From Sphingobium estronivorans (GTDB lineage Bacteria; Pseudomonadota; Alphaproteobacteria; Sphingomonadales; Sphingomonadaceae): DNA of 64,000 nt. The position numbers and the translations under genes are program-made. Each line of letters begins with the position of its first letter. Within the stretch, counting starts at the first letter, position 1. The stretch covers positions 99,266 through 163,265 of the forward strand of contig NZ_LFCT01000012.1 of assembly GCF_008692605.1 (NCBI RefSeq), written 5' to 3'. Of the stretch, positions 1 through 6,625 are shown one piece after another. The notes beneath the pieces are model-generated. The model searched no databases, had not been told where the DNA came from, and saw nothing but the letters and a program-made list of their open reading frames with translations.

Positions 1-877
1 TCACATTCATATATTGATGGCTCATCACCCGCTTGGCGATCGAGGGGAACACAAGCCCGTCATCGGTGGGCGGGCAGGCGAGCTTCCATGCGGTCAATGC
101 GGCGAGCGCGGAAGCGGGCAGGGGAATGGTGCGGTGCCCCGCTTCGGACTTGGGCGGGCCGATTACGTTCTTGAGGTCCGCGCGCTGCTCGACCGTGACG
201 GTTCCGGCCTTGAGGTCGATGCAGCGCCAGGGCAGGCCACGAAGCTCTGAGGCGCGAAGGCCGGCGAAGATGAGCAGTAGGGCCAGCGGATGCGCCATCG
301 GCTCTGTGGCGGCGCTGGCGGCCTCCAGCACGGCTTTCAACTCGGCCTTGGTCGGGATGACGACCTTGGGCTTCTCGCGCTTCGCCCGGCGCATCTTCAC
401 GCCAGCGACGACATTCTGTGCCACATGACCGCGCCCCTGCGCCTCGCTGACGATGGCGGAGAGGGATCGCAGCACGCGGGCAGCCATCGGCCGAGACAGC
501 TTCTCCATAAGTTCGTCGCGCCAGCCCTCCGCCATGGGCCGCGTGATCTGGGACAGCTTCCGGTCGCCGCAGAGGGGCAGGATATGAAGGCGGACGTGCT
601 GGCCATACGCGGCCAGGGTCGACGCCTCCAGATTCTCGCGCTCGCCCCGCTTCAACCAGAGATCGGCGGCTTTGCTGATGGTGATGGACTGCGAATCGGG
701 CGTGTGCGTGCCTTGCTGCACCTGATAAGCGGCGGTCGTCGCCCACATGTCCGCATCCTTTTTGCGGGCAAAGGACTTGGCGCGGCGCTTCCCGGATGCG
801 TCCTTGTAATCGACCATCCAAGCCGTCTTTTCCTCGCCATTGGGGGCGGTCCAAGAGCGCTTACGAATTGAGGTCAT
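1..877 (-). CDS. Tyrosine-type site-specific integrase (partial, 3' end beyond window)
   Basis: The reading frame opens at ATG 877 and runs off the left edge without a stop, giving about 292 codons. The N-terminus (MTSIRKRSWT..) looks like the arm-binding domain that reads DNA repeats. It is followed by a SAM-like core-binding domain around residues 65-150 and the start of the catalytic domain. GLRASELRGL carries the first catalytic arginine, and the lysine-containing strand reads PPKSEAGHR. The distal H-x-x-R and the nucleophilic tyrosine lie outside the window. The family integrates phages and islands, often at tRNA genes. It overlaps the upstream regulator gene by 17 bp, so the two are probably co-transcribed. 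Family assignment is firm; the attachment site used is not shown. Confidence 0.9.
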   Translation of the reverse strand, partial: MTSIRKRSWTAPNGEEKTAWMVDYKDASGKRRAKSFARKKDADMWATTAAYQVQQGTHTPDSQSITISKAADLWLKRGERENLEASTLAAYGQHVRLHILPLCGDRKLSQITRPMAEGWRDELMEKLSRPMAARVLRSLSAIVSEAQGRGHVAQNVVAGVKMRRAKREKPKVVIPTKAELKAVLEAASAATEPMAHPLALLLIFAGLRASELRGLPWRCIDLKAGTVTVEQRADLKNVIGPPKSEAGHRTIPLPASALAALTAWKLACPPTDDGLVFPSIAKRVMSHQYMNV

Positions 878-1502
878 GTGTCTTGGCCCAATGAACCAGT
901 GCCGTACCAAACCCCGCTTCGGCAAAGTTTTGCATTCCTGCTGGAATATCCGCGGCGCTCCTCTTGGCGATCTCGACTATCATCGCAGTTATCGAAATGA
1001 CGGCTAGTCGGCCCTGTGAGCGTAGCGTTTCGCGGATTTCGTCTTTGAATTCCTCGATATTAGCAAATTTAACCTGCACGCCTTGATCGGCTTCGGGCGG
1101 GTATAATGGTGCCAAGCCATTCGGATCGAAGAAGATGATCGCCGGCGACCATCCCGCTTCTCCGACGTTACTATCCTGCATACGAACGCTGTGCAGGACC
1201 GACCGCACGATTTCCTGCATATTGCTGCTGATTATTTCGACAGCACGTTCAGGGCCGACGCCCATCTGCGCAAACTCAAGCGCAAGAGCCAATATGGCAA
1301 CATCCCCCGCGCCATAGACCGCCGCCTTTCCCCGCCCTTGTTGAACATGGGGAAGCAAGCCCGCTTTCAAGAGTGATTTCAGCCGCCCTTGAAACGCGAT
1401 TCGCTTGTCATCTGCAACGTTGTGGATGCGCGCCAGCATGGCTTCAACGGCGGAGAATCCCATCTCAATCTGCATATGAACGTTTCCATAGAATGACGAC
1501 AT
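861..1502 (-). CDS. Putative element repressor with MerR-like HTH (unknown family)
   Basis: This encodes 213 aa. I do not recognise a named family. Residues about 35-90 (GRLKSLLKAGLLPHV.. then AVYGAGDVAILALALEF) resemble a MerR-like winged helix that reads a linear order of HTH, wing and dimer helix. The remainder is a compact alpha/beta domain without obvious catalytic motifs. The gene is transcribed away from the excisionase-like gene and overlaps the integrase start, the usual position of an integrase-linked phage or island repressor. A perfect 22-bp palindrome covers the start region of the rightward promoter, which fits a dimeric repressor. That it binds this operator is inference. The ATG at 1502 is preceded by a weak AAGAAG ribosome site; an internal start at Met10 or Met14 is possible. 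Confidence 0.6.
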   Translation of the reverse strand: MSSFYGNVHMQIEMGFSAVEAMLARIHNVADDKRIAFQGRLKSLLKAGLLPHVQQGRGKAAVYGAGDVAILALALEFAQMGVGPERAVEIISSNMQEIVRSVLHSVRMQDSNVGEAGWSPAIIFFDPNGLAPLYPPEADQGVQVKFANIEEFKDEIRETLRSQGRLAVISITAMIVEIAKRSAADIPAGMQNFAEAGFGTALVHWAKTHDLNS

Positions 1503-1510
1503 TCAACTTC

Positions 1511-1539
1511 TTGACGTGCGCCGAATTGTTTTGTAATCA
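1511..1539 (+). promoter_or_regulatory. Predicted sigma70-type promoter of the rightward element operon
   Basis: TTGACG at 1511-1516 is separated by 17 bp from TAATCA at 1534-1539, a near-consensus housekeeping promoter. It reads into the excisionase-like gene and the downstream run of overlapping small genes. The -10 hexamer overlaps the edge of a perfect palindrome. Confidence 0.6.
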
Positions 1540-1559
1540 TTGAACGTCGACGTTCAATG
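1538..1559. promoter_or_regulatory. 22-bp perfect palindrome, candidate operator
   Basis: The arm CATTGAACGTC is followed directly by its exact reverse complement, with no spacer, centred on GTCGAC. It overlaps the -10 box and presumed start site of the rightward promoter. It lies between the divergent repressor-like gene and the excisionase-like gene, exactly where a repressor would block transcription. Confidence 0.65.
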
Positions 1560-1591
1560 TCGGCAACCTACAGAAATGGAGGAGAATTGCA

Positions 1592-1777
1592 ATGTTGGCA
1601 GATGATCTGCTCGACGGCGTTGCCGCCATCGCAGCATTTTTGAACAAATCCGAGCGTGCGACATACCACATGATCTATTCCGGCGCGTTGCCGACCGCCT
1701 TCAAGAAAGGTCAGCGCTGGTACGCCCGCAAGTCCGAACTGGAAGCCGCCTTCCGCTCGGATGCGACCAATGGCTAA
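1592..1777 (+). CDS. Small AlpA/excisionase-like helix-turn-helix protein
   Basis: The 61-aa product reads DGVAAIAAFLNKSERATYHM then YSGALPTAFKKGQRWYARKS. This is the pattern of the MerR-like HTH_17 / AlpA / excisionase group: a helix-turn-helix, then a short wing in which a tyrosine or tryptophan precedes a basic residue. Such proteins bend DNA for excision or activate element genes. A good ribosome site (GGAGGAGAATTGCA) precedes ATG 1592. It is the first gene of the rightward operon, and its last codons overlap the next start. Whether it serves as excisionase or transcriptional activator cannot be told from sequence. Confidence 0.75.
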   Translation: MLADDLLDGVAAIAAFLNKSERATYHMIYSGALPTAFKKGQRWYARKSELEAAFRSDATNG

Positions 1778-1997
1778 TCGCCCGATGGCCACGCTGATGC
1801 GCACCGACCGCCGCATCGTCATCGCGCAGGAAGGCGGGCTATTCCATGTCCGCGTGGAACCCGCCCCTGACGGCCCGGACATGACGGGCACCTTTCACAC
1901 CTACCGTAACGCGCGGGGCCATGCTGGCGGCCTGCGTCTCGTCCACCGCTGGCCCGTCGAGGACCGGACATGCTCGGGCGAAGGCTTGGGCAAATGA
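1770..1997 (+). CDS. Small hypothetical protein of the phage-like element
   Basis: A 75-aa protein of unknown function that starts at ATG 1770 inside the end of the excisionase-like gene (8-bp overlap), which suggests translational coupling. An in-frame ATG at 1761 would add three residues. The sequence is basic and aromatic with a predicted beta-rich middle (RRIVIAQEGGLFHVRV). No signal peptide or membrane segment is visible. It is called a gene because of its coupling, the strand continuity of the operon and coding-like third-position GC. Confidence 0.5.
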   Translation: MANRPMATLMRTDRRIVIAQEGGLFHVRVEPAPDGPDMTGTFHTYRNARGHAGGLRLVHRWPVEDRTCSGEGLGK

Positions 1998-2058
1998 AGA
2001 GGCGGTCGAGGGAGCGCTTGGACCCGCTCACCCCGACCTATCATGAAGGAAGCACCAC

Positions 2059-2469
2059 ATGACCGTTATGACCATAGCACCGACAGACCGCGCCGTCACC
2101 AGCGCAGCCACCAACCCCGACCACCAGATCATCACCGCCTTTCGCGAACAGCAGGCCTTGCTGGCCCCCGCTCACGCCGCCGGTTGCGTCGGTGAGGCCG
2201 CTGAGGCGCGCATCGATCTGGTCGCCATCCTGGAAGCTGAAATCCGGGCGGCGCAGGCCAGCACGCTCGGCGGGATCATCTGCAAGCTCTGGGCCATCGT
2301 CTCGAGCGTCGACATGCGCCCCGAGTTGGGAGCGATGATCGCGGCCGGTGATTATGCCGCGCTCGAGGCGGCCGCGCCCGGCCTTGATTGGGAGGGGCGC
2401 GGGATCATTGAAACCGCGCTCCAGCTTGAGCGCATCGCGGGCCTGCGGATGCTGGCGAAAGGGGAATGA
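2059..2469 (+). CDS. Hypothetical alanine-rich protein of the phage-like element
   Basis: The 136-aa product is unrecognised. It is alanine-rich and looks all-helical, with amphipathic helices around residues 20-60 (HQIITAFREQQALLAPAHAA) and 100-130 (GRGIIETALQLERIAGLRML). No membrane segment or catalytic motif is seen. ATG 2059 follows an AAGGAAG ribosome site. The stop overlaps the next gene by a few bases. Its position between the excisionase-like and replication-like genes is where phage-derived islands keep small accessory or regulatory genes; the role is unknown. Confidence 0.55.
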   Translation: MTVMTIAPTDRAVTSAATNPDHQIITAFREQQALLAPAHAAGCVGEAAEARIDLVAILEAEIRAAQASTLGGIICKLWAIVSSVDMRPELGAMIAAGDYAALEAAAPGLDWEGRGIIETALQLERIAGLRMLAKGE

Positions 2470-2756
2470 CCATGGGCAAGGTTGTTCCATTCCCTCGCGC
2501 CATCATCATCGAGGGGAAAATCCGCAGTGCCGAGCGCCGCATTGCGACCCAACTCGACCACATCGAGAACTGCGATCCGAATGCCGCCACGCTCCAGCAG
2601 CGCGTCACCGCCGTCAGTGCCCCACTGGTCCTTGAAATGGCGCAGGAGGATCTTCGCAAAGCCCTTGCCGAGCGGGAAATGCTCTCTGCCGTCGACCTCA
2701 TGCAATATCGCGGCGTCGCCTATCGCGCCCAGCCCAGCCAGAACGGAGGGCACTGA
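2466..2756 (+). CDS. Hypothetical helical protein of the phage-like element
   Basis: A 96-aa unknown. After a short basic start (GKVVPFPRAIIIEGKI) the rest is predicted helical with charged heptad-like stretches (SAERRIATQLDHIENC and AQEDLRKALAEREMLSAVDL), so a coiled-coil dimer is plausible. ATG 2466 overlaps the previous stop by 4 bp; an alternative ATG lies at 2472. It is the third of four consecutively overlapping small genes ahead of the replication-like gene. No function can be assigned. Confidence 0.5.
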   Translation: MTMGKVVPFPRAIIIEGKIRSAERRIATQLDHIENCDPNAATLQQRVTAVSAPLVLEMAQEDLRKALAEREMLSAVDLMQYRGVAYRAQPSQNGGH

Positions 2757-2757
2757 T

Positions 2758-3021
2758 ATGGGCGTAATCGATCACCCCGCGCGCCAGCCCGCCCCGCCCG
2801 CTGCGATCTCGCGCATCTTGTCCCGCTACAGCCGCGACGAACTGTCCGGGTTCATCGAGATCGCCATCGGCCTCCTCGATCTCGCGGACGGCGACCCGGA
2901 TCTGGAGCCGGATGGCGATGAGCGCGATGGTTCGGGGGGCGAGGACGACTTCTGCCACCAGCGCGCAGGGCCGACGCCCGGTCCCGGTTGCGCCGCCAGT
3001 GATCCGAGCGAGGAGGATTGA
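2758..3021 (+). CDS. Small acidic hypothetical protein
   Basis: Starts at ATG 2758, immediately after the previous stop, and encodes 87 aa. Residues 18-45 form a helix (ISRILSRYSRDELSGFIEIA), followed by a strongly acidic tail rich in Asp, Glu, Gly and Pro (DGDPDLEPDGDERDGSGGED). Its stop shares one base with the following ATG, and the AGGAGG that serves the next gene lies inside its last codons. Function unknown; the acidic tail could mimic DNA, but nothing shows this. Confidence 0.45.
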   Translation: MGVIDHPARQPAPPAAISRILSRYSRDELSGFIEIAIGLLDLADGDPDLEPDGDERDGSGGEDDFCHQRAGPTPGPGCAASDPSEED

Positions 3022-3914
3022 TGGCTAAGGAACGCGGCCCTCGCAAACCGCATTACGCAGCCGTTCCGCTGCGTGCGATTGGCGACCCTAAAATCACAGA
3101 TGGCGACTTGCGCGTTCTTTGCTCTATCGCCGCCTTTGACCGATTGAGCCACGCGCGGGGGACCGGACAGGGCGCGTGGGCAACCCACAGACTGATGGCC
3201 GGATGGTGCAGGCGTGATTACACGCGCTTTAGCGTCTCCGTTTCGAAGCTGTTGCGGGAGGGGTATATCGTCCGCGAAAAGCGCGCGACGAACCGCACCC
3301 AATACACCTATCGGATCGTCTACACAGACGAAGATCGTTTGCCCTCAAGCAAAGATGATGTTTGCCAAGCAGCAAACGATGCGGGCGAAATAGTTTGCCG
3401 AGACGCGGAGAATGCCTCCCAAACAGTTTGCCCAGCAGATAAGCCAAGTCCCGAAAATAACAGCGAAAACACCTCCCAATATATTTCCCAAAGGGAGGAA
3501 ATATATTCTGTAGAAACAGGGAAAATAAATTCCGCAAAGCAGCGCGGTTTGAGTTTTGATGATTTTGGTGATGATGGTTTTTCCGATCAGACGGAGGCCC
3601 CATCCGGTGATGTTGAAGGGGCTTGGCAGGATGGCGTCCAGACGCAGGACAGCGCGCCTGCGGTGGTGGACCTATTCAAGGATATCGAGTGCGGAATGAC
3701 GGTTGGCGCGGCGCTGGCGCAATACGAACGACGCCTGAAAGCTCAACCTGCAAGCATGAAACTCGATGAGTGTCTGGTCCAACTCTCCAAGCTTCAGGAT
3801 GATTTCGAGGGTGACAACCAGACACGCGGCCAAATTGAACGATTGCTGGATGCGACCTGGGAGAAGCATGTCGAACGGCAACGCGCCGATGCGTATGGCG
3901 GGAGGCCGTCATGA
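3021..3914 (+). CDS. Winged-helix replication-initiator-like phage protein
   Basis: The 297-aa product starts at ATG 3021 behind a strong AGGAGG at 3011-3016. Residues about 10-100 form a winged-helix module of the phage and plasmid replication type (ITDGDLRVLCSIAAFDRL, then WATHRLMAGWCRRDYTRFSV, then SKLLREGYIVREKR). The middle (about 105-190) is a low-complexity hydrophilic linker whose DNA carries spaced repeats and an AT-rich dyad. The C-terminus (about 225-290) is helical and may bind a partner. Lambda O and related initiators share the plan of an N-terminal origin-binding domain, an origin inside the gene, and a C-terminal helicase-loader contact. Replication function is inference; a transcriptional regulator remains possible. 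Confidence 0.55.
   Translation: MAKERGPRKPHYAAVPLRAIGDPKITDGDLRVLCSIAAFDRLSHARGTGQGAWATHRLMAGWCRRDYTRFSVSVSKLLREGYIVREKRATNRTQYTYRIVYTDEDRLPSSKDDVCQAANDAGEIVCRDAENASQTVCPADKPSPENNSENTSQYISQREEIYSVETGKINSAKQRGLSFDDFGDDGFSDQTEAPSGDVEGAWQDGVQTQDSAPAVVDLFKDIECGMTVGAALAQYERRLKAQPASMKLDECLVQLSKLQDDFEGDNQTRGQIERLLDATWEKHVERQRADAYGGRPS
3337..3442 (+). repeat. Four spaced GTTTGC repeats (iteron-like) inside the initiator-like gene
   Basis: GTTTGCC begins at 3337, 3360, 3393 and 3426. The first two copies are dyads of the form TTTGC-N6-GCAAA; the last two keep the left half and degenerate on the right. Spacings are 23, 33 and 33 bp, close to whole helical turns, so all copies could lie on one face of the helix. 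The translated linker shows the same 11-residue period (VCQAANDAGEI / VCRDAENASQT). Confidence 0.5.
3453..3560. other. AT-rich tract with 11-bp inverted repeat, candidate DNA-unwinding element
   Basis: Just after the GTTTGC repeats the otherwise GC-rich gene turns AT-rich. It contains AATATATTTCC at 3478-3488 and its exact complement GGAAATATATT at 3497-3507, separated by 8 bp. A nested CCTCCC/GGGAGG pair gives an alternative stem. Repeats followed by an AT-rich stretch is the layout of a lambdoid origin. Confidence 0.45.
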
Positions 3915-4192
3915 CCTGCTGCACCCGTTGCGGCGGGACCGGCCGAGAACCCGGCCCGGCGAACGCCGACATCTCGGAAACTCTCCGCGCCGCCTGCATT
4001 GAGCGCGGCATCTGGATTTCGCCTGACGGAATGGTTCGCGAGGCGGTTGCGGCGGAGCTTATCGGCGTGGCGACAAAGACGATGCGTAATTGGCGTTACG
4101 CCGATCAGCCGATCCCCTTCACGACACGCGCCGGGCACCCTCTCTATAAGTTGCACGATCTGGCTGACTGGCTCGCGCGATCCCAAAAATAG
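3911..4192 (+). CDS. Small HTH protein with N-terminal Cys-rich knuckle
   Basis: A 93-aa protein whose ATG overlaps the initiator-like stop by 4 bp. The start, MTCCTRCGGTGREP, has a C-x-x-C-G-G-T-G knuckle like half of a zinc ribbon. Residues about 45-90 form a helix-turn-helix of the excisionase/HTH_17 type (AAELIGVATKTMRNWRYADQ, then a wing ending in PLYKLHDLADWL). It is probably a DNA-binding regulator and the last gene before the structural genes, a position typical of late-gene activators or terminase-small-like proteins. That late role is conjecture. Confidence 0.55.
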   Translation: MTCCTRCGGTGREPGPANADISETLRAACIERGIWISPDGMVREAVAAELIGVATKTMRNWRYADQPIPFTTRAGHPLYKLHDLADWLARSQK

Positions 4193-4219
4193 TTGCCCGG
4201 AAGTGCCCGGAGGTGCCCG
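4193..4219 (+). repeat. Three tandem 10-bp repeats upstream of the capsid gene
   Basis: TTGCCCGGAA, GTGCCCGGAG and GTGCCCGC(C) follow one another directly after the stop of the HTH gene and about 60 bp before the capsid start. A 10-bp period means one copy per helical turn, as expected of a regulator's array of sites. No protein is known to bind it. Confidence 0.4.
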
Positions 4220-4280
4220 CCATAGCCTCGCCGGGCCGATTCTCGTTTGCGATAATGGGGACGAGAAGGAGATCGTGCAC

Positions 4281-5324
4281 ATGAAGGGATTAGCGTTCAC
4301 CCGCCTCGCGATTGCGAGGTCCGTCGCGAAGGGCGACCCGGACGAAGCCGTGGCCTATGCCTCGGCGCGGTGGGGCGAAGGCACGCAAAGCGCCCGGCTG
4401 GTCAAGGCGGCCATCGAAGCGGGCAGCACGGATTCCGGCAACTGGGGCAATCCGCTCGTCGGTGAGGTTGGCAGCATCGCGGCGGAGTTCGTCGCGGCGG
4501 TGCGGGCGCAGTCGATCATTGGGCGCTTGCAGGGCCTGCGCCGCGTTCCACCCCGCACGCCGATCCTGGCGCAGACCGGCAAGGCAACGGGTCATTGGGT
4601 CGAGGAAGGCCAGCCCGCGCCGATCAGCGCCATGTCGTTCGCGCGCACGTCGCTGGCAACGCTCAAGATCGCGGCCGCCTGCGTCGTCTCGGACGAACTG
4701 TTGCAATCCACCGATCCGGCCGCCGAAATATTTATTCGCAATGAACTTGTCGCTGCTGTGACGCGGACCAGCGACGAGACGTTCATCGACCCGTCCAATG
4801 CGGGATCGACGGACCAGAGGCCGCCGGCCGTGACAAATGGCGTCACGCCGGCGGTTTCATCGGGCATCGACGCCTTCGAACTCGACGTAAAGCGGTTGAT
4901 CGCGTCCTTCGCAGGCGACCTGGAAACCGCCTATTTCGTCGCCAGCCCCAAGCTGTTGGCCCAGATCGCGGGCGTCGAGTTCCCGAATGTCGGCGCGCGC
5001 GGCGGTGAAATTCTCGGCATCCCGGCCATCTCGTCGGCCAACGTCCCGGACAGCGGCGGAAACTACCAACTGGCCCTGATCGATCCGGCGGGCATCGCGT
5101 TCACGTCGCGCGATGAAATCGCGGAAGTGCGGTCCTCCACCTCGGCGCTGATCGACATGCGCGACGACCCGACCCTGCCGCCGGGCGTGGGGCATAAGCT
5201 GGTTTCCGCATTCCAGGTTGATTCGACGGTCATCGCGGCGATGCTACATGAAAATTGGGAAACTGTTCGCCCGGGTTCGGTCGCCCTGCTGACGGGCATC
5301 GCTCCGGTGGAGGTGATGCCATGA
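4281..5324 (+). CDS. HK97-fold phage major capsid protein
   Basis: The chosen start is ATG 4281, nine bases after AAGGAG, giving 347 aa; the frame stays open further upstream but has no coding character there. The N-terminal region is short and helical. The body matches the HK97 capsid family: GKATGHWVEEGQPAPISAMS, then the backbone helix region, then a C-terminal strand-rich part (FVASPKLLAQIAG, then LGIPAISSANVP, then ALIDPAGIAF). The protein forms the icosahedral shell. It overlaps the protease gene by 4 bp. No scaffold gene is present; in this family the scaffold is often an N-terminal delta domain. The capsid gene lying before the protease is the reverse of the common order. Confidence 0.85.
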   Translation: MKGLAFTRLAIARSVAKGDPDEAVAYASARWGEGTQSARLVKAAIEAGSTDSGNWGNPLVGEVGSIAAEFVAAVRAQSIIGRLQGLRRVPPRTPILAQTGKATGHWVEEGQPAPISAMSFARTSLATLKIAAACVVSDELLQSTDPAAEIFIRNELVAAVTRTSDETFIDPSNAGSTDQRPPAVTNGVTPAVSSGIDAFELDVKRLIASFAGDLETAYFVASPKLLAQIAGVEFPNVGARGGEILGIPAISSANVPDSGGNYQLALIDPAGIAFTSRDEIAEVRSSTSALIDMRDDPTLPPGVGHKLVSAFQVDSTVIAAMLHENWETVRPGSVALLTGIAPVEVMP

Positions 5325-5914
5325 ACCGCGTCTTTCTAGATCTCGCCATCAAGGCGACCCAGGACGACCAGCGCGTCATCGAAGGCTGGGCGACCACCCC
5401 GACAGAGGACCGCATGGGCGATATCGTGATGCCGCGAGGGGCGTCCTACAAACTGCCTCTGCCGCTGCTGATCGACCATAACCACTCGCTCGCGGTCGGC
5501 AATGTGGAGCGGGTCGAAGTGTCGGACGCCGGGATCAAGTTCACCGCGAGAATTGCCAAGATCGCAGAACCGGGCGAGGCGAAGAATCTAGTCGATAAGG
5601 CATGGCAACTTGTCAAAAATGGCCTGCGCCGTTCCGTATCGATCGGCTTCCGGCCGCTCGACCACGAACCTCTCGCGGCCGGCGGCAAGCGCTTTAAAAA
5701 ATGGGAATGGCTGGAGCTTTCGCTGGTCGCGGTCCCGGCCCAGGCCGATGCCGCGATCACCAGCGCGAAGGCCGCCAACGGCTTCACCATCCGCCGAATC
5801 ATCAGGGACAAGCCCGCCGCGAGCGGTCGCTACTCCGGCCTGACGCCTGCGGAGCGGCGGGAGATGGCCGAGGTGAAGGCTGCCTATGAGCAGATGTTCG
5901 GCTGGGAGGACTGA
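5321..5914 (+). CDS. HK97-family prohead protease
   Basis: A 197-aa serine protease of the prohead type, using ATG 5321, which overlaps the capsid stop (ATGA). Family features appear in order: VIEGWATTPTEDRMGDIVMP near the start, LPLLIDHNHSLAVGNV with the conserved histidine region, LVKNGLRRSVSIGFRP with the candidate catalytic serine, and WLELSLVAVPAQADA. It trims the capsid N-terminus or scaffold during maturation. The tail (GLTPAERREMAEVKAAYEQM) is helical. Its product and the capsid are tightly co-expressed. The usual upstream portal and terminase genes are absent. Confidence 0.88.
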   Translation: MNRVFLDLAIKATQDDQRVIEGWATTPTEDRMGDIVMPRGASYKLPLPLLIDHNHSLAVGNVERVEVSDAGIKFTARIAKIAEPGEAKNLVDKAWQLVKNGLRRSVSIGFRPLDHEPLAAGGKRFKKWEWLELSLVAVPAQADAAITSAKAANGFTIRRIIRDKPAASGRYSGLTPAERREMAEVKAAYEQMFGWED

Positions 5915-5918
5915 TGCG

Positions 5919-6125
5919 ATGGAGATCGACTCCAAGGCGCTGGCAAAATCGACCGCCGAAATTGTCCGCGCCCATCTCAATAAAACCCTCGCGCCGGTTC
6001 TGGCTGAGAACAAGGCGTTGCGGGACCGCATCGAGGAGATGGAGGCCCGCGAACGGCAGCGCGACGCCGACATGGCAACGCTGCGCCAGCGCGTGACGGA
6101 CATCGAGGAAGGGATCACCGCATGA
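5919..6125 (+). CDS. Short coiled-coil protein
   Basis: A 68-aa protein starting at ATG 5919, five bases after the protease stop. Almost the whole chain is one charged helix with heptads (LAENKALRDRIEEMEARERQ, then ATLRQRVTDIEEGI), so a coiled-coil oligomer is likely. It could be a small head or scaffolding accessory, given its place after capsid and protease, but this is position-based inference. Its final codons overlap the next start by 4 bp. Confidence 0.55.
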   Translation: MEIDSKALAKSTAEIVRAHLNKTLAPVLAENKALRDRIEEMEARERQRDADMATLRQRVTDIEEGITA

Positions 6126-6271
6126 CGACGCTGACGCCTTCGGAGGAAATGGCCGACATGCTCGCAGATCTCATTGGCGGCGCCATCGATGCCGCGCTGG
6201 CACCGTTGCGCGACGATATTGCCGCGCTGGCGCAGCGCATCACGGACCTGGAAGAAGGGGCAACCGCATGA
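6122..6271 (+). CDS. Very short coiled-coil-like protein (49 aa)
   Basis: ATG 6122 overlaps the previous stop, and the stop overlaps the next ATG, so it is embedded in a chain of coupled genes. The peptide begins MTTLTPSEEMADMLADLIGG and ends in DIAALAQRITDLEEGATA. The closing segment is clearly related to the end of the preceding gene (RQRVTDIEEGITA), so the two look like a tandem duplication followed by shortening. Function unknown. Confidence 0.5.
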   Translation: MTTLTPSEEMADMLADLIGGAIDAALAPLRDDIAALAQRITDLEEGATA

Positions 6272-6615
6272 GGGATCAGAGCCGAACGGTCAGTCACGAA
6301 ACCGCATGGGCCGCGTTGCGGTCCTTTGTTCTGGCGGAAACCGGAATCGACCTTGAGCGGAAGAACGCTTTCGGGATCGTGGTCAGGCCGATCGATAACT
6401 CCGGGATGAGCGCCATTATATGCGGCCCGCGCTCGGCCCCTGACGCGGCGACGCTGGCGGCGAATTCATTCATCTCGATTTTCGGGGATCTGGCGCCGGA
6501 ATTTGCCGAGGCGGCGGCGATGATAGAGCTTCTCGGCGGTGAGGTGGCATTCTGTAGCCGCGTCGACGGCAAGAGGCCCCAGCTCGAATATTCCGAAATG
6601 CCGATCTTAAACTGA
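6268..6615 (+). CDS. Hypothetical protein upstream of tape measure
   Basis: A 115-aa unknown that starts at ATG 6268 overlapping the previous stop. It is a mixed alpha/beta sequence without cysteine clusters or membrane segments (ETAWAALRSFVLAETGIDLE, then FGIVVRPIDN, then AAAMIELLGGEVAF). It ends 10 bp before the tape-measure gene. In tailed phages this slot often holds a tail-assembly chaperone or minor tail protein, but no sequence match supports that here. Confidence 0.5.
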   Translation: MRDQSRTVSHETAWAALRSFVLAETGIDLERKNAFGIVVRPIDNSGMSAIICGPRSAPDAATLAANSFISIFGDLAPEFAEAAAMIELLGGEVAFCSRVDGKRPQLEYSEMPILN

Positions 6616-6625
6616 GGGACGCGCC

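Noticed and set aside
60..854. 264-codon minus-strand frame
   Set aside because: An out-of-frame shadow of the integrase: its peptide is low-complexity Arg/Gly/Ala, while the neighbouring frame shows the recombinase motifs.
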